Below are positions 54,340 through 63,418 of a stretch of DNA of 64,000 nt, one piece after another. This DNA comes from Chondrus crispus (Eukaryota > Rhodophyta > Florideophyceae > Gigartinales > Gigartinaceae). Below the pieces are notes generated by a model, which worked only from the letters and a program-made list of their open reading frames with translations, was not told the origin of the DNA and did not search any database. A program made the translations under genes and the position numbers. The first letter of the stretch is position 1. Every line of letters starts with the position of its first letter. Location: assembly GCF_000350225.1 (NCBI RefSeq), contig NW_005179055.1:23531-87530 (forward strand). The letters run 5' to 3'.

Positions 54340-56400
54340 CTACCCCTCGCCGTCGAAACTTATCGGATCAAACTGGGAAGACGTGAGCTCGCTAACGCCC
54401 ACAAAGCCATCGCACACATCTCCGATCCAATCGCAGACATATTTCTTGAATGCTGAAGGTCTGAGAACGATGCGGTCGCAGTCCTTGCCCTCCTTTATCG
54501 AATACGGGCAGACGTACGAAAAGGTTATCTCCCTCGTATCGTTTTCATGCTCAAAAGTCTCCCCGCTGGCATCAGAGATCAGAGTCTTCTCCAGCTCTTC
54601 TAGAGCAACCCTCTCAACTATTTCGCGCAACGTTTCGTGAATACCCAGCGTTGCTTTCGGTAACAAATGTGAAAGCACGTCAGTGAACATGGCGTGCGAA
54701 ACTCCACCTTTGCTCAGAACCTTCAGCAACGCAGAGTGTATATCGCTCTCCTCTGCACCATCGTCGGATAATTTTGTCGCAATGCCCAGCGCTGTCCTCG
54801 CCAGTGCCACCTGCATTACGCAGCGCGTCGCGATCCAGCCATCGAGGCGGGCGAGCGTCAAAATTGATGCTACACCAGCCCTGAGGCGCTCTTTTCCCAA
54901 TCGTAGTCCAGCCCACTCCTTGTAAATATCCCGAGCGGTGTCAAAAACGAACAAGATGTCAACGCCACTCTCTCCAATATTATCGCTCTCTGAATGCCCA
55001 GGCGGCACCACTGTACGCCAGTGGTCTAGGCTACCAGAGGTAATACAGTCAATACATGCTCGCATAATTTTGTCGATCCCGCCGCTGTCGTCATCTGCAA
55101 ACGCAATTCCCATCATTTTCACGTCTTCGCCAGCAGCATTGTCCAGAGCATGAATGATGTAGTCGACTGAGGCACTCTTCAGCTTGTTTTGAACCGGAAT
55201 ATAACTGACGTCCCACACCTTGGCCACCCTGGTCCAAACCGTTCGCTTGAGGCTGGACATATATGACGACGCCTTGTCAGCCACCTCCGCAGAGAGCTTA
55301 GATGCCCCTTGAATGCCATTGAAGATGCATGCGCCCGAAATCTCCTCCTTGGATGCTGCTCTCAGAGCACTGGTAAGCGATCCGCTTTCGAGAGCCATCT
55401 TGTATGCAGTGCGAGCCAGAATGGTAGGAGACAATTGCGGCGGTAGAAGTGCGCCGTTTGTAATGCCTAGCTTCGCCACATCGAGTGGTGGTACCGCCGC
55501 TCGAGTGCCGCCTCCCAGCGGTCCGATCCCATCGCCTTCAGCGATCTTCAGAGGCGAGGGAACCCACCGATAGTCTGCAATTCCTGGCGACTGCTCCATC
55601 GGAGTAAAGTTGCGCATGCAACGGCACGCAATGTCATCAGAGGCATATTTCATAACCACGACAAGGTCGCGTTGAAGCGGGGTGATTGTGTCAAGGAATG
55701 CCTCGTCCTTTTGATGCTTCTTCTTGGTCGCAATGACTGCGCGCTTGGCAGCGGCGGCAGCCTGGCGTCCTCCACGAGATGAACCTGCAACCAGGACCTC
55801 CAGCGCAGCCTTGGCATGCGAGAGCTCCATCACCTGCGCATTCAGCCGAGCAACCTCGATCATTAACGAATTGATCTTATCACCTTGTAGCTTTTTCACT
55901 TCTTGCATTGTCTGCATATAAATGTGTTGCTCATCAGCCCTCGCTCTCTCACGGTTGAGCAGTGATGCGATCTGCCGCTGCAGTACAGCTGCGTCGACAC
56001 CCGCGGCCGTGTCGCCAGTCGACGCTCCGGCAACAACAGCGGGGGGCGAAGAACTTCGGTCCGGGGGAAGGACATCTGTAGCGCGACTGAGGTTGGGGAC
56101 CGTAGAATGCGAGTGTAATGCCACGTTGGTGGCCAGAGGCCCGATTTCACTGTCTAGCCGCGTCGGGATCGCCGCGCTCAAGTCGAGAGCGCTACCATCT
56201 CCCTCCCTGCTCTCGGGCTCATGGCTTGAGATTCCGTGGCTTCCGCGGTTGGCTCTTTTCCTTTTACGAGCCACTGAGGGAAGTCCGCAATCAGCCACGG
56301 TTCTGGTCTCGGAAGCGAGGCCACGCCGCAATCGCTTGCTTCTCCGGACCGGTGACTCCGGTTCCTCATCCAGCCTCCCCCACCGGTGGCCCACAGTCAT
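54340..56400 (-). CDS. Second large ORF of the Plavaka-like element, unknown function
   Basis: An uninterrupted frame of 686 codons ending in TAG. The N-terminal 60 residues are basic with a nuclear-localisation-like stretch (RKRKRANRG). A coiled coil follows at about residues 140-200 (LQRQIASLLNRERARADEQH ... INSLMIEVARLNAQVMELSH), then a long mostly helical domain with a Cys pair (ASDDIACRCMRNF) and no recognised family. It lies downstream of the transposase on the same strand, 1.2 kb away. By analogy with the two-gene plan of CMC transposons it may bind element ends; nothing in the sequence proves this. Confidence 0.55.
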   Translation of the reverse strand: MTVGHRWGRLDEEPESPVRRSKRLRRGLASETRTVADCGLPSVARKRKRANRGSHGISSHEPESREGDGSALDLSAAIPTRLDSEIGPLATNVALHSHSTVPNLSRATDVLPPDRSSSPPAVVAGASTGDTAAGVDAAVLQRQIASLLNRERARADEQHIYMQTMQEVKKLQGDKINSLMIEVARLNAQVMELSHAKAALEVLVAGSSRGGRQAAAAAKRAVIATKKKHQKDEAFLDTITPLQRDLVVVMKYASDDIACRCMRNFTPMEQSPGIADYRWVPSPLKIAEGDGIGPLGGGTRAAVPPLDVAKLGITNGALLPPQLSPTILARTAYKMALESGSLTSALRAASKEEISGACIFNGIQGASKLSAEVADKASSYMSSLKRTVWTRVAKVWDVSYIPVQNKLKSASVDYIIHALDNAAGEDVKMMGIAFADDDSGGIDKIMRACIDCITSGSLDHWRTVVPPGHSESDNIGESGVDILFVFDTARDIYKEWAGLRLGKERLRAGVASILTLARLDGWIATRCVMQVALARTALGIATKLSDDGAEESDIHSALLKVLSKGGVSHAMFTDVLSHLLPKATLGIHETLREIVERVALEELEKTLISDASGETFEHENDTREITFSYVCPYSIKEGKDCDRIVLRPSAFKKYVCDWIGDVCDGFVGVSELTSSQFDPISFDGEG

Positions 56401-57585
56401 CAGGCAGGCCGAAACAGTGGTGCGCCGACGGACCTGAGGTTCAGACCTCAGGAGGATTGGCGAAGCTGCGTACGTACTCGTCCTCGCCAGACTACTCCAC
56501 CGCAGAAAATTGCGCCTGCCTGAGGCACTAACTCAAGCTTTACGCCGGCAGTAAATTTTTGCTGGAGTAAATTGCTCATGACCGTTACAGAATTATGTAG
56601 CGATAGTTTAATTGCGAAACATTATAGTCAAATTTACGCTAGTAAAGTTGAAAGTTTTATTTGAAGCCCTTCTGTAGTCGACGACCATTGCCGCACGCGA
56701 CGAGCGCGTCGGCACGTCAGAGGAAGGCGAGACAAGCCTACAAAGAGCTGCGCGACGGCGCTGAGTGAATGCGATCCAAGTTCGCCCGGTTCACATGCGG
56801 GATAGAGACAACAACTTTTTCAGCCCTTCCAATTTTTCCTGCGAGTCTATCGGGTGGCGTCCAGGCGCGACGTGTGGGTCGAGAAAGACGGGAGAAATAC
56901 ATGCGGCGCTGATGTAGAGGAATTGAGGGCGTGTGTATACTGGTAGCATTTCGCATCTGGCACCAGTGATAGTACTGTACCAAGCAACAGTAGGATGAGT
57001 GTGGAACGGGGGGGTTTCGGGGTTTGTCGCTGCGATTGAGGAGACCAGACATGGTGCGTTTCAGGAGGGGGAGAGAGAGGAGGGGTGCGCGGGGGCCATG
57101 GTTTGCTGGCGCTGAGTAAGACCAAAGAAGGAGGGAGGCGATGCGGGAATCGGGAATGGTTTGTTGAGGCTTCTGTGGATGTGCCGCGGAGCGATGTTGA
57201 CCGAGCTTCTACTAGTGGTACAGTTGTTATTGCGTAGAACGTCACAGCGAGAAAGGCAATGCGATAGGGAATGGGATTGTGTGTGCAGCTTGAGGACAGT
57301 TGGGCAAATGTTTATGGCTGCTCACGTGTACGCAGGTGCATGTGTGTATGATTTTTGCAACTGCCAGGCATTTTGCTTTCTGAAGAATCTTGCATCCTGA
57401 TTACATCAGCTCTCTTGAGCGGGGAGGCATGAAAACACTTTATCACGATCGACATTGTGGGACGCTCTTTGTCTCGATTGACTCAGTCAGTGTCTTTTCA
57501 AGATTTTGACGAGCGGTCCGTATTCTCAGAGTTGTCCCAGCGGTTCCGATTGCAGTGCTAAGGCTGCGATTAAGTAGAAGAAGCA
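56401..57585. other. Spacer between the two Plavaka-element genes
   Basis: Contains short frames only; a minus frame at 57245-56847 is Pro/Ser-rich and unrecognised. It probably includes the promoter of the 54340-56400 gene. Confidence 0.3.
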
Positions 57586-60500
57586 TTACGGGTCGTGAGG
57601 TCTGTGATCATGCTGGTCTGCAGTGGAGTACCTCATCTTACGCATTGGCTGCTTAAATCGGTTGATGTAGAATCGATGCGTCTCCCATCCACTGCGGATG
57701 AGGGATGGTTGCGACCTCGTGCCTCTCAACTCATCATCGCAACGAACGACGTGAAGCAAGCCGCGGATTGAGCCGACATATTGCACATCAATGTAAGCGA
57801 GATTTGTCATTTCCGTAGACGTTTCAGCTTCGCACGCAGGTGCTCCTGGAGAAACAGTTTCATCTTCTCCCCTCACAGCCCAACGAAGTTTCACGCAGTT
57901 CAAGGCGCGGTCAACGGCATCGATTTCGTCCCCGTGAACACGATCGTAGTACCGAATGAAACAAATCTCGATGTCATCTCTCTTCACAGATGCCTCAGCC
58001 AGGAGGTGACCCCGTCGCGGGATTTTGATAGCGATAAAAGCCAGTACTTTCGCAATGTAGACCTTTCGAGGCACAATTCCGCCAGTGCCTCCCGGCGGAT
58101 CGTCGCCACTCTCCTCAATCATGACATTATCCTGTCTCGCTACTTTGCTGCTGTAGTAGCTGTGTGACGAGACGGCACGCTGCATGTCTCTGTCTCCATT
58201 GTCCATAGTTAAAATCTCAAAGTCGCCAGCGCCGCTCTCAGGCGCCTCACAGCCCTTTAACGTTGGGCACAGGAGGCCAGCAACAGATGCAGTAGCGGGT
58301 CTTCGCACAACAGAGCCAGCCAATGGCTTGTGCTGCTCTTGGATTGAATCAATATACCACTGAAAACGTCCGGGACCTCCGACATCTTCGCAAAGTTCTT
58401 GCACGGCAATGTTGGGTCCTAGCTCGCCTGAGTGCTGGAGAAGGCTGCCGCATGAACCTGCATGTGCATGAATCTCTGCCCACATCATTATGTCGCCCCC
58501 ACCAGACAAGCCTGCAGCGTCCTCACGCACCATCTCCTGTTTGATCTTTGTGAGTGATTCCGTCCTTCTGCGCTTACCCATTAGCTTGGCGATGACGTCC
58601 TCCCTGAGCGGAAGCATCCGGGTGCTCATCGACCTCGCACTGGCCTCTTGAGCTCCTTGAGCAAGCACCAAGCGCCGCATTGCCTCTTCCTGCCTGGTGT
58701 CTTTGCGTTTCGAAGTCTTGTCATATGCTGTCTTAAACAGTTTGTGGCTTGCCTCGTACGAGTCCGCGCTGTAGTTTGATAAGCTCCCACACATCTTAAT
58801 GTCTGAGACAAGGTGTCGAAGAGCATGGAATTTCGGAAATGCCATACCACTTGCCTGGTACTTGCCAAACACCTCGATTGCTTTGTCCTGGAAATTTGAG
58901 ATCTGGTCGGCGAGCGCGTCGAGCTCAACTGCGGTGAAGCCAGGCTCCGAGAAGCGGGAGGTAGCTGTAGCCACCAGTTCTTGATAAAGGACGCAAACAG
59001 TCGTCAAAGGAGACTTATTAATAGTGCCACAAAGCCTGTCCAACAGAGCAAAGACGAATGGCATGACTTGATCAATGCCGGCGAGGTCTTTGGCCTCAAG
59101 CATGGCAACTATCCCTGTTGATGTGAAGAACCCAGAGAGCTCATCGTTTGTCCCGGACTTCGTGAAATCAAACCTAAGCCCCACGCAGGGCGATTCTGCC
59201 TGAATACGCTTTAGAAACGCGTTACATCTTTTCAATACGTCGACTATAGCCGACTTGAGCTTTCTTGGACCTCCTTTGGAATTCAGCAGCTCTGTCGTGC
59301 TTAGCAATGGATCTTTCAACATTTCGCTCTCACAGACCTTAAGAGTCCGCGATAAACTCAGGAAAAAATTATGCAATGTTTTAAAACGCAGCAGTCTCGG
59401 CAGTGCCAGTTCTTCGGTTAGATCCATGAACGGCCACTTCAAAAGGGCAGGGCGAACCGTCGTCACGCCCACCAGTCTCATGTTTTCTTGTAGAGACTTC
59501 TTTCTCGCCGTATCACAAGCCTGCTCAGCGACTTCGAATTTATTCAATCGCTGCACAGTGTCCAAGATATTACGTGGAATGCAAGGCTCTTCCGAGGCAA
59601 GATCGAGCTTCGCAGTGTACCCCCGAGGGCAGTGCCCGTGCACCGTGCCCCCCACGTCCGATGCTTCGGGCATATCCGCAACACATGAGGCTAGAACAGG
59701 GTGGCATTTTCGGACATTTCCCTCTCCATCTGCTACGACTATTCCAGTGCGCGATACATCCCAAAGCGGAAGCAAGGCCTCCTTGATTGATGCCTGAAAT
59801 AAACGGCTCTTCGATAATCGCCGCTCTTGGACTGAAACTCTTTCTGGCATTACAAAAGTCTGTTCCTCTTCCTCGCGGCACCAATATTCCTCGTCATCGC
59901 CGGTAGAGTTGGCAACATTAATTGCAGCCCGCACGAATTCAACTGGAAAGTACGCAACGATAGTGTCGCCGTTGGAGATGAGCTCCTGTCGGATCGTCTG
60001 AGTCATGTTCAGAGAGCAGATATGGAAAGGCAGGAAGGAGTGAGATCCGACTTTCAAAGTCTGGCACGATTTGTCTGAGTAAGCTTGAATCGCTCCGACG
60101 AAGCTGTAATTATCAATCCAGAATCCACCGCCATCGCCACTGATGATGAAGTCCTTTATCAGAGGAACCACGTTTTCTATAAGAGCGCAGCCCATCGTGT
60201 GATTGAAAACTCTTACATTGGCGCGGTTCGTTTCTATGAATGGATCGAAGAAGAGCTGGTGTGACTGAGCTTTTGCAAATTGGCGCTTGAGAGAATCGAC
60301 TGGCGAGCGGAACCAGCCAACTCCATACACGTTGCAGTTCTTGGGGTCGCAGATGGTCTGCTGCTTGAAGTTCAGATCTGCGAGCCAGCATTTAGCGTCC
60401 TCTTCTGCTTTCTGGCGCATTTCCTGAATAGATTCGAAGCCGATCCTGAGTAAGCTTGCATCAAATGACTGATGTTGGAGGAGATTGATGATTGTGTTCG

Positions 60501-61074
60501 CCTGTCGATCACCACCTTTGTCGCCGATCTCCAGCACCACATTTCGCAGTGCGTGAACCACCTCTTCCTTCGTCGCATCCTCAGCTTGCGACTCCTCTAC
60601 ACCTGACGTATCAGCTGCGGTTGCCTCTGCCTGTTGTTCATCCTGCCCTGTTGCATCCAGTGCGAAATGGGGCGAAAAAGTTTTGCTAAGGCCGGCGGCT
60701 GGCAGGATAACATTCGAATCTTGCGCTGCCAGTCGGATCCTATCCTCATACCGCTCTTGCAAGGCACGACCGGTGAGTTGGAAGCTCCCACGCAAACGAC
60801 GAGACTTCACGGGTGGCGGTGAGTCAGAAGCGTCAGCCTCTTGTGCCTCAGCTTCATCTACTGCTGCCTGCTTGCATTTTTTCTTGTGGGCTCCTAGGTA
60901 GGCCTGCCTTGGGAAACTTTCTCTGCAGTACGGGCAACAAACAGAAACGTGGTGCATGGCGCAGGCACAAGCTTCGTGAAGAAGCTGGCCCTGCTGTTGA
61001 TGCTCTTCCACATGGGCTTGCCGGTGAGTGGCAAAAAAACTGAGCAAGAGCATCATGATCTGCTTGAGGTCCAC
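57586..61074 (-). CDS. Plavaka-like transposase
   Basis: An uninterrupted frame of 1,162 codons ending in TAA. The N terminus has a C2HC zinc-finger-like motif (CPYCRESFPRQAYLGAHKKKC region), usual for DNA binding. The core follows the Plavaka/KDZ-type pattern: SHSFLPFHICSLNMTQTIRQ and IVAYFPVEF; then GIVVADGEGNVRKCHPVLAS followed by CVADMPEA; and near the C-terminal third FHALRHLVSDIKMCGSLSNY with YEASHKLFKTAYDKTSKRKD. The family performs cut-and-paste transposition. The first Met (MDLKQIMMLL) is accepted as start but a later Met before the zinc finger is possible. No stop or frameshift was seen, so this gene may still be functional. Confidence 0.75.
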   Translation of the reverse strand: MDLKQIMMLLLSFFATHRQAHVEEHQQQGQLLHEACACAMHHVSVCCPYCRESFPRQAYLGAHKKKCKQAAVDEAEAQEADASDSPPPVKSRRLRGSFQLTGRALQERYEDRIRLAAQDSNVILPAAGLSKTFSPHFALDATGQDEQQAEATAADTSGVEESQAEDATKEEVVHALRNVVLEIGDKGGDRQANTIINLLQHQSFDASLLRIGFESIQEMRQKAEEDAKCWLADLNFKQQTICDPKNCNVYGVGWFRSPVDSLKRQFAKAQSHQLFFDPFIETNRANVRVFNHTMGCALIENVVPLIKDFIISGDGGGFWIDNYSFVGAIQAYSDKSCQTLKVGSHSFLPFHICSLNMTQTIRQELISNGDTIVAYFPVEFVRAAINVANSTGDDEEYWCREEEEQTFVMPERVSVQERRLSKSRLFQASIKEALLPLWDVSRTGIVVADGEGNVRKCHPVLASCVADMPEASDVGGTVHGHCPRGYTAKLDLASEEPCIPRNILDTVQRLNKFEVAEQACDTARKKSLQENMRLVGVTTVRPALLKWPFMDLTEELALPRLLRFKTLHNFFLSLSRTLKVCESEMLKDPLLSTTELLNSKGGPRKLKSAIVDVLKRCNAFLKRIQAESPCVGLRFDFTKSGTNDELSGFFTSTGIVAMLEAKDLAGIDQVMPFVFALLDRLCGTINKSPLTTVCVLYQELVATATSRFSEPGFTAVELDALADQISNFQDKAIEVFGKYQASGMAFPKFHALRHLVSDIKMCGSLSNYSADSYEASHKLFKTAYDKTSKRKDTRQEEAMRRLVLAQGAQEASARSMSTRMLPLREDVIAKLMGKRRRTESLTKIKQEMVREDAAGLSGGGDIMMWAEIHAHAGSCGSLLQHSGELGPNIAVQELCEDVGGPGRFQWYIDSIQEQHKPLAGSVVRRPATASVAGLLCPTLKGCEAPESGAGDFEILTMDNGDRDMQRAVSSHSYYSSKVARQDNVMIEESGDDPPGGTGGIVPRKVYIAKVLAFIAIKIPRRGHLLAEASVKRDDIEICFIRYYDRVHGDEIDAVDRALNCVKLRWAVRGEDETVSPGAPACEAETSTEMTNLAYIDVQYVGSIRGLLHVVRCDDELRGTRSQPSLIRSGWETHRFYINRFKQPMRKMRYSTADQHDHRPHDP

Positions 61075-62150
61075 AACGTGGGAGGGGTGCCTTTTGATTG
61101 GCCCAGTAGTCTGCCGAAAATGATTTCATTCAAGGGTATTATTGAAATCGCCCGGCGGCTAGTCGCCATCCCACGCGAGCTTTGCGTTGCACGGCCGACA
61201 GCGCTAGTGCCAGCGCGATCGTTTTACGCTTTTGGCTTGTGAGGATGACGCATGGGCCCCTGAAGCGACTTCGCCAAGCATACAGAGACGAACAGGTACT
61301 CGGACGTCAGTGTTCGTACGATACGAACAAACCGTCCGTGAGGCACTACCAAGCCCAATAAGGCTGCATGGGATGCAGTCTCTTTCGCGACTCTACGCTA
61401 CACGCTTAGCTGTGTAATAGACAGCCGTGTACGTGACGTAGAGGCGCACAACAAAACATATCAAGTTAGTATGTATCAGGCTGTGCAATCCTGCGACGCT
61501 CCGTCGACTGGCCACTGCAAGTGGAATCAGCTATCCAGCGCCCCCGGACGTTGAGGCATTTGATTATGCTATGGACTTGGAGTTAGAGTATCTACACATG
61601 GTTCGAGCTGCTACAATCTAGATGACTCGAAGCGGACTCTCCCGTACTCTCGCAGCATTCATTTCAAAATTGCTTTAGCGATCAAGTGCTTTCATTATGC
61701 TGAATACATATGTTTCCTTGCTAACGGTCAATGCTAAAGTGTGAGACTCTCGAAGTTTGGTGTTTCGTTCTCAGAATGCATAGCCAGTTGTTACAACTCA
61801 CGGTACGTACAAATCGATCTTTCCACTACGAGAGAGTCTTTGTTCAACTTACGGCGTCGGCCCAGGTCCTTGCTGACAGACTGCCAGTGTGTGAACACAA
61901 TCTCATTTAGTCATGCACTGCTTGCAACCGTCACGGTGAGGAAGACACGATTGTGTGTCTGCTGGACTGCGTACTGGATGAAAGGTAAGTGAGGTCTCCA
62001 TCTGGCGGACTCTTTGCACGTCTCACAAGTGTACCCTACTCTTTACTGACTCTTTTAGTACGCCTATCGACAACCACAAGGAAGTTCTATGTTCGTCGAA
62101 ATTTTCGCGATTTGACGTTTGCTTTGCATTTCGCGTAGCCCCCTGCTGCT

Positions 62151-62208
62151 ACAACTGTGCACAGTTGTCGGCCACGAAGACACTCCATGGAGTGTCTTCG
62201 TGGCCGAC
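62151..62208. repeat. Overlapping perfect palindromes (18 bp and 42 bp)
   Basis: 62151-62168 reads ACAACTGTGCACAGTTGT. From 62167 to 62208 a 42-bp stretch centred on CCATGG equals its own reverse complement throughout. The two overlap by two bases. A candidate protein-binding site or cruciform. Confidence 0.9.
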
Positions 62209-62593
62209 GCAGAGAGTCATGGAAGGCACGAACAAAGTTTCTCCGACTCAATAGTTCAATTCGACTTGACTTGACGCAACAAAGGCTTTGCTGGTGCGCC
62301 ACTAGCATGTCAGCATTGGAACGATCTTGGGATGCGCCGTGCACCATTATAGTGCATGATGCCGCCCACAGCTGTCCGGCCCCGTTCCGGCCGGCCACTC
62401 TTAGCGCTTTGCGAGAGACCGCGAACGGCGCTCCATAGCCAGAAGCACACGACACCGCCTGTCAAAAAAGTGTACTAGCGGAGCGGGCGGCGGGCTCCAC
62501 TCGCGACCGCCACCATCCCCAGCAGCTGCAAGCGCGAAAAGATTTGCCTCGACGTTCGGGTCTTGTATTGTAGTGTTGTAAACTATGCAAGTC

Positions 62594-62634
62594 TCCTCCT
62601 TTAGTTTATGCTCGTAGCATAAACTAAAGGAGGA
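62594..62634. repeat. Perfect hairpin, 19-bp arms, 3-base loop
   Basis: The arms TCCTCCTTTAGTTTATGCT and their complement surround CGT. It lies about 40 bp before the right subterminal array of the Plavaka-like element. Confidence 0.9.
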
Positions 62635-62675
62635 AACCTGTACGGCTAGAGCGAAAGAAAACCGCCCAGTAGACC

Positions 62676-63118
62676 CATGCAAGCCTATGCAAAGGTCAAT
62701 GCAAGCCCATGCAAATAGCCAAATCAAGTACATGCAGAAAGCCCATGCAAGGCCATGTATATGGCCAATGCAAGCCTATGCAGATGGCCACGCAAACCCG
62801 TGCAAAAATCTCTTCCAAGCCCATGCACATTCCCAATGCGATCCCATGCAAAATCCCATGCAAGCCCATACAGGTGTCCAATGCAAGGCCATGGAAAATC
62901 CCATGCAAGCCCATGCAGATTCCTAATGCAATCCCATGCACATGGCCAATGCAAACCCATGAAAGCCCATGCAAATTACCAATGCAAGCCCATGAACCAA
63001 GCCATGCACGTCCACGCAATCATGGCGCATTTCTCCGCATAGGAAACACTTGGGAAATTTCTGCTCGTGCAAGTATGGGTAAATCGCCATGCATGCATTG
63101 GTTTAGCATGGGCTTCGT
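62676..63118. repeat. Right subterminal array of CCCATGCAAG motifs
   Basis: More than twenty irregularly spaced copies of variants of CCCATGCAAGCCCATGCA and CCAATGCAA precede the right terminal inverted repeat (63119-63151). They are probably binding sites for an element-encoded protein. Spacing is irregular and there are no unique spacers, so it is not a CRISPR array. Confidence 0.85.
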
Positions 63119-63153
63119 ATGGGAAAGTTTAGACTATCAGAAAAACAGACGAA

Positions 63154-63278
63154 GTTGCATGGAGCTGTGGGTGGACACAGTGAGCTCCGAGGTGGAAGCG
63201 AGGTCACGCCACCCCCAGCTCGGCGTGCCCCGAGTGGGCGCGTCAGGAATTACACCGTGATCCCAGGATACAGTCACG
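63154..63278 (-). repeat. DIRS repeat A1, outer part and right end of the DIRS element
   Basis: Matches 2360-2484 of A2 with two differences and ends in CAGTCACG. The last three bases ACG are shared with the host site at 2058-2060. Confidence 0.85.
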
Positions 63279-63418
63279 GAATTGCAAGCTATTTTTATGG
63301 GTGGCTCTGCGAGGACTCTGGAAGCGCGTTTGTTCACCAGAGAGTGTCAGAATATCTTTCCAAGATCGGCTCTTTAGTGCGTTCTGGACGCAACACTGGG
63401 TGGAAGAGGCACCGATAG
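63279..63418 (+). pseudogene. Trypsin-like serine protease (S1), C-terminal segment
   Basis: Reads GIASYFYGWLCEDSG and FVHQRVSEYLSKI, the S1 ending (family pattern GI-SWG--C then VYTRVS-Y--WI), and ends at a TAG at 63416-63418. The phase fits 2060 directly: host codons ATT CAG TAC G / GA ATT GCA. It is the third piece of the protease gene starting near 902. Confidence 0.85.

Larger units (their letters stand above)
61075..62675. other. Right interior of the Plavaka-like element without recognised genes
   Basis: No recognisable protein in frames such as 61741-61992. The promoter of the transposase should be at its left edge. It holds three strong inverted repeats, listed separately. Confidence 0.35.
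49945..63151 (-). mobile_element. Plavaka-like (CMC) DNA transposon, 13,207 bp, TSD AA
   Basis: Inserted in DIRS repeat A1. Comparison with the intact A2 gives exact ends: GGGTAAA before 49945 and AAGTTGC after 63151, a 2-bp AA duplication. The terminal inverted repeats of about 33 bp start CGTCTGT; five mismatches were counted. Next to each end is a subterminal array of CCCATGCA motifs, inverted between the ends. Genes on the minus strand: a transposase (61074-57586) and a second large ORF (56400-54340). A Sel1-repeat pseudogene and other unassigned sequence fill the left half. Confidence 0.85.
2061..63278 (-). mobile_element. DIRS-type tyrosine-recombinase retrotransposon, whole footprint including nested guests
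   Basis: Own sequence: 2061-2654, 44822-47912, 48527-49944 and 63154-63278, about 5.2 kb. Order on the minus strand: repeat A1, Gag-like ORF, reverse transcriptase with RNase H, tyrosine recombinase, then B1, A2 and B2. This split-direct-repeat layout is known for PAT/Ngaro-type DIRS elements, which integrate as circles through a tyrosine recombinase and make no TSD. Consistent with that, both ends carry ACG, and the internal A2-B1 junction reads CAGTCACGTAACAG, as expected for joined ends. Joining the outer flanks gives an uninterrupted protease phase (IQYGIAS). The reverse transcriptase holds an in-frame TGA, so the copy looks inactive. Confidence 0.85.

Noticed and set aside
62676-63118. 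CRISPR-like array
   Set aside because: Repeats are short, irregular and overlapping with no unique spacers, and they sit beside a transposon inverted repeat.
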